Shown here: positions 1-5,229 of the stretch, one piece after another | How the letters are laid out: every line of letters starts with the position of its first letter | How positions within the stretch are numbered: position 1 is the stretch's first letter | From: Prevotella sp. | Lineage (GTDB): Bacteria; Bacteroidota; Bacteroidia; Bacteroidales; Bacteroidaceae | Reading direction: 5' to 3' | Length of the DNA: 7,096 nt | Assembly (NCBI GenBank): GCA_017430675.1 | Contig: JAFRMM010000083.1 | Span: forward strand, 1 to 7,096 | Notes under the pieces: generated by a model | Seen by the model: only the letters and a program-made list of their open reading frames with translations | The model's database searches: none | What the model was told of the DNA's origin: nothing | Translations under genes and position numbers: made by a program

Positions 1-756
1 CACTGCGGTCCCGGACCCCAGTGTGCATGCCTGACGGGCGAGGCCGCGCAAGGGGGCGATGATGGGTGTGGAGCCGGCGGCCTCCGTCATGGCCTGAAGC
101 ATTTTCTGGAGGTTGTCCGTATCAGCGATGAGGGCACGGCGGTTGAGGGTGAATACCAGATACTCGCCCTCGCGGATGTCAGGCAGCGAGGCGGGTCGCC
201 TGAAGCGGTTGTAGTTGAAGCGCAGGGTGTCCATGAGGATATTGCCCACGAGGTAGGTCTGCGACTGCTCCGACTGCTCCCGCGTGGCGATGCCCGTGGA
301 GCGCACGCCAGCCGTGAAGAGGTAGTCGCTGAGGGCGTCGATGACGAGGCGGTTGATCTCCTTCGGCATATTAATATCAAAGGAACGCGTGCCCGCGACG
401 AGGTGGGCCAGACGGATGCCGCGCTTCTTCGTGACGATCGCCGCAGCCATCGTGGAGGCGAGGTCATCGACGACGATCACCACATCGACGGGGTGCTCGT
501 CGAGGAAACGGTCGAAGGCGGCCATCACCTGGCTGGTGATCTCGTTGAGACTGGTGCTATCGACACCGAGGTAATACTGGGGACGGGGCATCTGGAGGTC
601 GTCGAAGAGCGAGGGCTCCAGCGTGGGGTCGTCCTCACGGCCAGCGTAGGCCAGCAGACAGGTGGCATCAGGCCGATTTCCTATCGCCCGCACCAGGGGC
701 GACACCTTGACGAAATTGGGCCTTGCGCCCGCGAGGATACAGATATTCTTTGTCAT
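1..756 (-). CDS. wecB: Non-hydrolysing UDP-N-acetylglucosamine 2-epimerase family protein, C-terminus beyond the window, active site altered
   Basis: The frame is open for 252 codons from the ATG at 756-754 to the left edge, so the C-terminal part is missing. Family members interconvert UDP-GlcNAc and UDP-ManNAc in the cytoplasm for surface polysaccharide synthesis. The N-terminal half matches the fold: AGARPNFVK at residues 9-17 (nucleotide-binding GTRPE/GARPN loop), LAHLVAGTRSF at 116-126, MPKEINR at 130-136, and VGNILMDTL at 170-178. Several hallmark residues are replaced, judged by alignment from memory: the His of TGQH is Glu41, the Glu of HVEAG is Val120, the His of the THR motif is Asn205, and the His of the later PVH motif is Arg237. 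Asp98, Glu133 and Arg136 are kept. The symbol is a family-level assignment; the protein may be a paralogue with another substrate or a pseudoenzyme. It is transcribed divergently from the ribE leader. A TAnnTTTG box lies 19 bp upstream of the start. Confidence 0.8.
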   Translation of the reverse strand, partial: MTKNICILAGARPNFVKVSPLVRAIGNRPDATCLLAYAGREDDPTLEPSLFDDLQMPRPQYYLGVDSTSLNEITSQVMAAFDRFLDEHPVDVVIVVDDLASTMAAAIVTKKRGIRLAHLVAGTRSFDINMPKEINRLVIDALSDYLFTAGVRSTGIATREQSEQSQTYLVGNILMDTLRFNYNRFRRPASLPDIREGEYLVFTLNRRALIADTDNLQKMLQAMTEAAGSTPIIAPLRGLARQACTLGSGTAV

Positions 757-774
757 ACTTCAATAAATTTGCTG

Positions 775-782
775 CAAAGATA
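775..782 (-). promoter_or_regulatory. Bacteroidetes -7 promoter box for the epimerase-like gene
   Basis: Read on the minus strand this is TATCTTTG, a full match to the Bacteroidetes sigma-ABfr -7 consensus TAnnTTTG. It would start transcription near 769, giving a leader of only about 13 nt before the ATG at 756. I see no good TTTG at the -33 position, so the call rests on the -7 box and its placement. Confidence 0.6.
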
Positions 783-800
783 AGTTTTTTCCTCGTAATA

Positions 801-832
801 TTTGGATGATTTGAAGAAAATTCGTATATTTG
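801..832 (+). promoter_or_regulatory. Bacteroidetes promoter driving the structured RNA and ribE
   Basis: TTTG at 801-804 and TATATTTG at 825-832 are separated by 20 bp, matching the Bacteroidetes consensus TTTG / TAnnTTTG with its usual spacing. The predicted start is near 838, only a few bases before the 5' strand of the long-range stem at 843. No other TAnnTTTG box occurs between here and the ribE ATG, so ribE probably depends on this promoter. It overlaps the upstream region of the divergent epimerase-like gene. Confidence 0.75.
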
Positions 833-837
833 CACAC

Positions 838-1033
838 AAATACGGGTCGTGCCGCATAGATCGGGATACTCTACATTAACAAAAATCATCGGGATTGTTT
901 CCCTTGCCAATGGCGGGCCACAGTCATCCCCCACGGGGAGAGCAGTAATGCCGGTGGATTACAACAGCAGGGAGCACCCACATCGTGTGAAACAGGAGTT
1001 TTCACCAAATCATCGGCACGCACCCGGTTTTTT
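838..1033 (+). ncRNA. Structured RNA upstream of ribE: unrecognised leader/riboswitch candidate or free-standing sRNA
   Basis: Seen directly: 843-854 pairs with 1014-1026 (12 bp, GC-rich, one bulged C at 1021), closing a domain of about 160 nt. T6 at 1028-1033 follows at once, so this stem could act as an intrinsic terminator. Inside are further hairpins: 891-903 (GGGA/TCCC), 927-939 (TCCCC/GGGGA, loop CAC, close to the exact centre), 945-962 (GTAAT/ATTAC) and 987-1005 (GTGAAA/TTTCAC). GTGG at 954-957 in the loop of the 945-962 hairpin could pair with CCAC at 978-981 as a pseudoknot. TGCCGGTG (949-956) could also pair with CATCGGCA (1011-1018), which competes with the closing stem. The conserved FMN riboswitch motifs expected upstream of a riboflavin gene are absent. 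Its own promoter and T-tract also fit an independent sRNA such as a 6S-like RNA. Identity is unknown. Confidence 0.55.
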
Positions 1034-1035
1034 GA

Positions 1036-1063
1036 TGGATAATGGATAATGGATAATTGATAA
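1036..1063 (+). repeat. 7-bp tandem repeat T(G/T)GATAA, four units, before ribE
   Basis: Three TGGATAA units and one TTGATAA unit lie in perfect 7-bp register, ending two bases before the ribE ATG at 1066. A four-unit array of the same type precedes glnS at 6256-6283; the two share the 17-nt string AATGGATAATTGATAAT. The array is AU-rich and should be unstructured in the mRNA. That may help ribosome loading in a group that rarely uses Shine-Dalgarno pairing (inference). Each unit contains TAA, and because 7 is not a multiple of 3 the array closes all three plus-strand frames. Confidence 0.85.
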
Positions 1064-1065
1064 TT

Positions 1066-1665
1066 ATGTTTTCTGGAATTATTGAGGAATTTGCGACTGT
1101 CGTAGGCATTCAGAAAGACAGGGAGAATATCGACTTCACGCTGACGTGCTCGTTTGTGGATGAACTGAGGATCGACCAGAGCGTGGCGCACAACGGTGTG
1201 TGCCTGACGGTGGTGAAGATCGAAGATGGCAACTATGTGGTGACGGCCATGAAGGAGACGCTCGACCGCACGAACCTCGGTCTGCTGAAGGTGGGCGACA
1301 AGGTGAACGTGGAGCGCTCGATGCTGATGAACGGCCGTCTGGACGGTCATATCGTGCAGGGTCATGTGGATGAGACGGCGACGTGCATCGCTATGGAGGA
1401 TGCCGACGGAAGTACCTACTTCACCTTCGAGTACCCGGAGAACCGCGAGATGGCCAAGAAGGGCTACTTTACGGTGGATAAGGGTAGCGTCTGTGTGAAT
1501 GGTGTCTCGCTGACGGTGTGCAATCCCACGTCGAACACCTTCCAGGTGGCAATCATCCCCTATACCTTCGAGCACACGAACTTCTGCGATATCAAGGTGG
1601 GAAGCGTGGTTAATCTGGAGTTCGACATCCTTGGGAAATATATTGCAAGATTGCAGAGTATCTAG
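1066..1665 (+). CDS. ribE: Riboflavin synthase, alpha chain
   Basis: Encodes 199 aa, the usual length. The enzyme dismutates two 6,7-dimethyl-8-ribityllumazines to riboflavin and a pyrimidinedione, the last step of riboflavin synthesis, in the cytosol. Two lumazine-binding barrels are visible. The first begins with MFSGIIEE (family MFTGIIE) and contains SVAHNGVCLTVV (39-50), MKETLDRTNL (62-71), VNVERS (80-85) and GHIVQGHVD (94-102). The second contains GSVCVNGVSLTV (140-151), IIPYTFEHTN (163-172) and VNLEFD (182-187). The ATG at 1066 is chosen because it gives the canonical MFSGII start; the in-frame TTG at 1057 lies inside a tandem repeat. No Shine-Dalgarno is visible. The gene sits downstream of the structured leader. 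Its TAG stop (1663-1665) is part of the first CTAGG unit of the array that follows. gph converges from the other side. Confidence 0.97.
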   Translation: MFSGIIEEFATVVGIQKDRENIDFTLTCSFVDELRIDQSVAHNGVCLTVVKIEDGNYVVTAMKETLDRTNLGLLKVGDKVNVERSMLMNGRLDGHIVQGHVDETATCIAMEDADGSTYFTFEYPENREMAKKGYFTVDKGSVCVNGVSLTVCNPTSNTFQVAIIPYTFEHTNFCDIKVGSVVNLEFDILGKYIARLQSI

Positions 1666-1747
1666 GAATTCCTAGGATTGCCTAGGATGGCCTAGGATTG
1701 CCTAGGATGGCCTAGGATGGCCTAGGATGGCCTAGGATTGCCTAGGC
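1662..1747 (+). repeat. 10-bp tandem array CTAGGATxGC between convergent ribE and gph
   Basis: CTAG recurs at 1662, 1672, 1682, 1692, 1702, 1712, 1722, 1732 and 1742, an exact 10-bp period. Units are mainly CTAGGATTGC or CTAGGATGGC. The left edge is a perfect 14-bp palindrome, CTAGGAATTCCTAG (1662-1675). The array contains the TAG stop of ribE (1663-1665) and, on the other strand, the TAG stop of gph (1724-1722). The last six gph residues (GNPRPS) are encoded by it. Related arrays lie inside gph and malQ. It could also work as a bidirectional terminator because its units are self-complementary, but there is no T-tract, so this is speculative. Confidence 0.95.
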
Positions 1748-2462
1748 CTATCAACTCTCGCGGGGTGGAGATAAGGGTCTTCGCCCCGTGCTGTATCAGG
1801 AAGTCGCGGTCGCGGAAGCCCCAGAGCACGGAGATGCAGGGAAGGCCGGCGTTAGCGGCGGTCTGGATATCGACATCGCTGTCGCCGACATAGACGGCGG
1901 AAGGGATAGGACTGCCTAGGATTGACCTAGGATCACCTAGGATTGACCTAGGATTGCCTAGGAAGGACCTAGGATCACCTAGAACACCTAGGGCTTCCAG
2001 GGCGGCGAAGACGGTGTCCGGGGCGGGCTTCTTGCGGATGCCCTCGGCCTCGTGCTCGCCGATGGCCACCTCGATGGTATCTGGGAAGAAATGGCGGATC
2101 AGTTCCTGGGTGGCCGCCATCATCTTATTGCTCACCACTGCCAGGCGGCAACCCCGCGCCTTGAGTGCTGCCAATGTCTCAGGGATGCCCTCGTAAGGTT
2201 TCGTGGTATCCAGTGAGTGCTCCATATAATGCTGGCGGAAGGTGGCGAAAGTCTCCTCGAACAGGGGATTGGCCTCGCCGTCAGGAATCGCCCGTTCCAT
2301 CAGTCTGCGCACTCCATTGCCCACAAAGCGGCGCACATCGTCGATCGAGTGCTCTGGCATCCCATGGGTGCGCAGGGCGTAGTTCGTGGAGGCCGCCAGA
2401 TCACCCAATGTGTCGAGCAGTGTCCCGTCGAGATCGAATATATAGGTGCTATAAGCCATCAT
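1722..2462 (-). CDS. gph: HAD-superfamily hydrolase, phosphoglycolate phosphatase-like, with an in-frame repeat insertion
   Basis: Encodes 246 aa; relatives are usually about 215-225 aa. HAD motifs: I, FDLDGTLLDT (9-18), with nucleophile Asp10 and acid/base Asp12; II, VVSNK with Ser111; III, Lys145 in KKPAPD; IV, VGDSDVD (192-198) with Asp194 and Asp198. A helical cap lies between motifs I and II, as in subfamily IA. It probably removes phosphate from a small cytosolic substrate such as 2-phosphoglycolate; the exact substrate cannot be read from sequence. Residues 161-187 (LGDPRSF LGNPRSI and so on) are encoded by a CCTAGG array and lengthen the loop before motif IV by roughly 22 residues. 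The C-terminal GNPRPS and the TAG stop come from the intergenic array. The start may be the Met codon at 2462 or the next one at 2459. It begins 14 bp after the malQ stop, so the two are probably co-transcribed. Confidence 0.88.
   Translation of the reverse strand: MMAYSTYIFDLDGTLLDTLGDLAASTNYALRTHGMPEHSIDDVRRFVGNGVRRLMERAIPDGEANPLFEETFATFRQHYMEHSLDTTKPYEGIPETLAALKARGCRLAVVSNKMMAATQELIRHFFPDTIEVAIGEHEAEGIRKKPAPDTVFAALEALGVLGDPRSFLGNPRSILGDPRSILGSPIPSAVYVGDSDVDIQTAANAGLPCISVLWGFRDRDFLIQHGAKTLISTPRELIGLGNPRPS
1915..1992 (+). repeat. CCTAGG array inside gph, alternating 11/10-bp spacing
   Basis: CCTAGG (once CCTAGA) starts at 1915, 1926, 1936, 1947, 1957, 1968, 1978 and 1987, giving spacings of 11, 10, 11, 10, 11, 10 and 9. 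Each 11+10 pair is 21 bp, or seven codons, so gph stays open through it. The product is a heptapeptide repeat, (I/F)LG(N/D)PRS. Within each 21 bp, one CTAG is read as CTA-GG (Leu-Gly) and the next as CCT-AGG (Pro-Arg). The unit orientation on the plus strand (CTAG then GAT) is the same as in the arrays at 1662 and 3866. Confidence 0.93.
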
Positions 2463-2476
2463 CTCTAAACCATAAA

Positions 2477-5128
2477 CTATCTCTTCGATCTCGTGATCAT
2501 GGTTTTCACCTTATTATTATATCTATCCGCCTTCAGCAACTCATCGATGGTGACATGCATGCGGTACTTCCAACGGTTATAGGGATCGCTGGGCACGTTG
2601 ATGCGCTCCTCGCGCACATGCTTCGAGCGCAGTTCACCATCCATCGCCAGCCAGTCCTGCAGGGAGAGCAGACAGAGCATCGACGGACAGTAGAGGTGGC
2701 GTGCGATGATCTCCTCGGCCACGTGGGCTGGCAGGTGTTCAGGGGCACGGCCCTGTTTCTGGAGCATGGAGACATAATAGCGCTGGGTGCGCTCCGGACT
2801 CTCCTCCCACCACAGACGCAAGGGGGACATGTCATGGGTAGAGAAGGTGGCGACACTACGATAGGGATTACCATCGAGATGGGCAAACTCATAGCCTGTC
2901 TGCTTGGGCATCGACTGGATCTCCAGAGTGAGGATGCGCAACTGGTCGAGCACGGGCTGCACGCAGTCAGGCAACATGCCCAGATCCTCGGCACAGCAGA
3001 GCATCCGTGTGTGGCAGAGGGTATCCGTCAGACGGTGGATGGCATTCTGGCCCCAGAAGAAGTTATGGCGCTGGTAGAAGAAATGATTGTACAGGCGCAT
3101 GTAGGCATCCTTCTCATCGTTGCTGAGCGCCTCGAAGACCGGTTCCTGACAGGCTCCGATACGGGGGTGGTACATCTCCGGCTGGTGAGGATCCTCCACA
3201 AAGAGCACACCACTGATAAGACGGTAGAGGCCATCGCGGATCCAGAGGCTGTTCTCGTCGCCACGGCCGTCAAAGTGCGCCTGCACCTTCCGCTGGGTGT
3301 CGTACTCAGCCTTGAGGTCATAGAGCCCGTATGCCCGTGGGATCAGGAAATTCTCGCGTACGAACTTGGCGTGGATGCCGAAGAGACGGTCCAGCACGCG
3401 GTCGTTGATGAACGGACGGGTGAAGAGGTCGCGACGGAAAGGCAGTCCGAAGTACTCGATCTCGCCCACCGTCAGCGGCAGTGCGGGCGAGAAATGGCCC
3501 AAGAGTCCGAATACCGCGTCCTGGGGCACCTCCCAGATACGGAAGAAGCCTAAAACATGGTCGATGCGGATGGCGTCGAAATACTGTTCCATCCACCGCA
3601 GACGGCGACGGAACCAGTCTTTCAGTCCCTCAGCCCTCCAGTTGTAGGTAGGGAAGCCCCAGTTCTGGCCGTTCTGTGAGAAGGCATCAGGGGGCGCACC
3701 CGTGGAGCAGTCCATGTTGAAGAGTTCAGGACGGGTGGCCGTCTCCACGCTGTCGCGATTCACGCCGATGGGCACGTCGCCCTTGAGGATGACGCCCTTG
3801 GAACGGGCGTAGTCGGCTGCCGCCTTCAACTGGCGGTGGAGGTGGTACTGGAGGTAATAGGCTATCCTAGGATCCCTAGAATCCCTAGGATTGCTAGGAT
3901 CTCTAGGATCTTCTATCCACTGGGCATAGGGCTCCAGCCAGTCGCTGTTCTCAGCGAACCACTGCTTGAACTCCTTGGAGTCGAGCGTCTGCTGGCCGCG
4001 CTCCTCGAAGATCTCACGGCTATACGCCGACTTCACGCGATCCACCGCCTCATAGTCGCTATAGCCTAGGGCGTTCAGTTCACGGCGCTGGCGATGGTAG
4101 GCCGTCATCCTGGCCTTGCTCTTCAACGCGCTCAGTTCCTCCAGATCCAAATAATGGGGATGGAGGGCGAAGGCCGAGACGATGTTATAGGGATAGGAAT
4201 CGCTCCAGGTATGGGAGGCCGAGGTATCGTTGACAGGCAGCAGTTGGATGACCTTCATGCCCGTGGCTACGGCCCAATCGACGAATCGGCGCAGGTCGCC
4301 GAAGTCGCCCACGCCATACGACTGTTCACTGCGCAGGGAGAAAACAGGCACCACCACCCCCGCAGCCCGCCACGTATGTTCCTTTACGCGCAGACCCTCG
4401 CCATAGAGCACCAGCACGGAACCGTCGCGGAGTTGTCCATCCGGCGAGGTGGGATCCTCATTGCCATTCACTAGACGGTTGTCACCCTCCTCCCAGGTCA
4501 CGAGGGCATTCGTCTGGTCGTCGATGACGACATACTTATACTCCAGCGGCAGCAGGATGGAATCGACATTCACGGAGAGCATCCACTCGCACTGTCCGAG
4601 ATACTCCATCCGCAGGTAACGGGTAGGATTCCAGCCGCCTAATGTCGGATGACTGCCGATGAGCGCCACCGACTGGCCGTGGGACACCTGAGGGGCCGAC
4701 ACCCGGAAGAGGATGGTCTTACGGTAGAGGGGCATCCGCAAAGGGTTCACCTCCTCATCAGTTGCCAGTCCGTTGGTCACACGGTAGGCCCGTGAGTAGA
4801 GGTGATGCTGCAAGGGAATGTCGCGCCACTGGTCTGCCAGCATATAACTCTTCGAGGAGTCAAAGGGATAGGTGCGGGGCACCTGCGCCCACTCCTTGCG
4901 GATGACATGACCGTCGCCGTCTTCCACCTGATAATAATAGGAGAATGACGCGATGGGATGCTGGCGCGACACCAAGGCCGCCGACTCCAACGTCCAGAAC
5001 GTCCCGTCGTCAGTCGTCATCAACAGGTTATACTGCTTTCTGGTACCATCGGCACTGTCGTACCTGATCACTACATGGAGGTTTTCCCCCCATTGCGTAC
5101 CGTATTGTATGGAGAATCTGAGTTTCAT
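2477..5128 (-). CDS. malQ: 4-alpha-glucanotransferase (GH77), DPE2-like, with two N-terminal CBM20 domains
   Basis: Encodes 883 aa. It transfers alpha-1,4-glucan segments between maltodextrins, releasing glucose, in cytosolic maltose/starch breakdown. CBM20 starch-binding domains: about residues 1-110 and 137-245; the second shows GSHPTLGGWNP (158-168), EYKYVV (196-201) and WEEGDNR (212-218). The GH77 barrel starts near VPVFSLRSEQSYGVGDFGDL (260-279). Catalytic residues by motif: nucleophile Asp523 in RIDH, acid/base Glu714 in AEDLG, and Asp766 in STHD. The nucleophile-to-acid/base distance is 191 residues; from memory it is about 48 in E. coli MalQ. So there is an insertion of about 140 residues, as in plant DPE2. 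Residues 407-421 (DPR/DPS/NPR/DSR/DPR) come from a 9-bp CTAG array. No signal peptide is seen. The ATG at 5128 follows a TAnnTTTG box; gph begins 14 bp after the TAG stop. Confidence 0.95.
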   Translation of the reverse strand: MKLRFSIQYGTQWGENLHVVIRYDSADGTRKQYNLLMTTDDGTFWTLESAALVSRQHPIASFSYYYQVEDGDGHVIRKEWAQVPRTYPFDSSKSYMLADQWRDIPLQHHLYSRAYRVTNGLATDEEVNPLRMPLYRKTILFRVSAPQVSHGQSVALIGSHPTLGGWNPTRYLRMEYLGQCEWMLSVNVDSILLPLEYKYVVIDDQTNALVTWEEGDNRLVNGNEDPTSPDGQLRDGSVLVLYGEGLRVKEHTWRAAGVVVPVFSLRSEQSYGVGDFGDLRRFVDWAVATGMKVIQLLPVNDTSASHTWSDSYPYNIVSAFALHPHYLDLEELSALKSKARMTAYHRQRRELNALGYSDYEAVDRVKSAYSREIFEERGQQTLDSKEFKQWFAENSDWLEPYAQWIEDPRDPSNPRDSRDPRIAYYLQYHLHRQLKAAADYARSKGVILKGDVPIGVNRDSVETATRPELFNMDCSTGAPPDAFSQNGQNWGFPTYNWRAEGLKDWFRRRLRWMEQYFDAIRIDHVLGFFRIWEVPQDAVFGLLGHFSPALPLTVGEIEYFGLPFRRDLFTRPFINDRVLDRLFGIHAKFVRENFLIPRAYGLYDLKAEYDTQRKVQAHFDGRGDENSLWIRDGLYRLISGVLFVEDPHQPEMYHPRIGACQEPVFEALSNDEKDAYMRLYNHFFYQRHNFFWGQNAIHRLTDTLCHTRMLCCAEDLGMLPDCVQPVLDQLRILTLEIQSMPKQTGYEFAHLDGNPYRSVATFSTHDMSPLRLWWEESPERTQRYYVSMLQKQGRAPEHLPAHVAEEIIARHLYCPSMLCLLSLQDWLAMDGELRSKHVREERINVPSDPYNRWKYRMHVTIDELLKADRYNNKVKTMITRSKR
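3866..3910 (+). repeat. 9-bp CTAG array inside malQ
   Basis: CTAG occurs at 3867, 3876, 3885, 3894 and 3903, an exact 9-bp period, with units CTAGGATCC, CTAGAATCC, CTAGGATTG and CTAGGATCT. Read in the malQ frame it gives five triplets (Asp/Asn)-(Pro/Ser)-(Arg/Ser) at residues 407-421, followed by IAYYLQYHL of the normal GH77 sequence. The insertion lies in a probable surface stretch before the helix leading to KGDVPIGV. The core and its plus-strand orientation match the other two arrays. Confidence 0.9.
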
Positions 5129-5145
5129 AATTCAGCAATTTGATG

Positions 5146-5153
5146 CAAAGGTA
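5146..5153 (-). promoter_or_regulatory. Bacteroidetes -7 promoter box for malQ-gph
   Basis: On the minus strand this reads TACCTTTG, matching TAnnTTTG. It lies 17 bp upstream of the malQ ATG, giving a predicted leader of about 12 nt. No convincing TTTG is present at -33. It probably drives malQ and gph together. Confidence 0.6.
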
Positions 5154-5197
5154 GAAAAAATTTTCGAGTAATCGAAGAAAATGAGCGTAAAATGTTG

Positions 5198-5205
5198 TAA
5201 CTTTG
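5198..5205 (+). promoter_or_regulatory. Bacteroidetes -7 promoter box for mltG-glnS
   Basis: TAACTTTG matches TAnnTTTG and lies 24 bp upstream of the mltG ATG at 5230. The predicted start is near 5211, so the leader is about 20 nt. A -33 TTTG is not evident. It faces away from the malQ box at 5146-5153; the two lie within one 101-bp divergent spacer. Confidence 0.6.
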
Positions 5206-5229
5206 CACACGATTTATCAATCATGTGAT

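Noticed and set aside
838..1033. FMN (RFN) riboswitch upstream of ribE
   Set aside because: Gene context suggests it, but I could not find the conserved aptamer strings (for example the AGGGTGAAATTCCC-type and CCGACAGT-type segments). TPP and cobalamin consensus elements were also looked for and not seen.
1057..1065. Upstream in-frame TTG start for ribE
   Set aside because: It lies within the 7-bp tandem repeat; the ATG at 1066 gives the canonical MFSGII N-terminus.
886..1575. Minus-strand open frame (229 codons) opposite ribE
   Set aside because: It lies antisense to a well-conserved ribE and runs through the structured leader and the tandem repeat. Its sequence is rich in His/Arg/Leu, as expected for a shadow frame.
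1662..1992. Possible CRISPR array
   Set aside because: Units are 9-11 bp and directly adjacent, without unique spacers, and there are no cas genes nearby. These are tandem minisatellites.
2165..3553. Long plus-strand open frame (462 codons) opposite malQ and gph
   Set aside because: It is antisense to malQ and gph, which have clear domains and catalytic motifs. The product is composition-driven and resembles no protein family; GC-rich codon bias explains the lack of stops.
4065..4070. Isolated CCTAGG in malQ
   Set aside because: A single copy with no neighbours at 9-11 bp spacing, encoding an ordinary Ala-Leu-Gly stretch, so it is not counted as another array.
5203..5229. Upstream in-frame TTG start for mltG
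   Set aside because: The TTG is part of the TAACTTTG promoter box, so it would not be transcribed; the ATG at 5230 gives a normal short N-terminus before the membrane helix.
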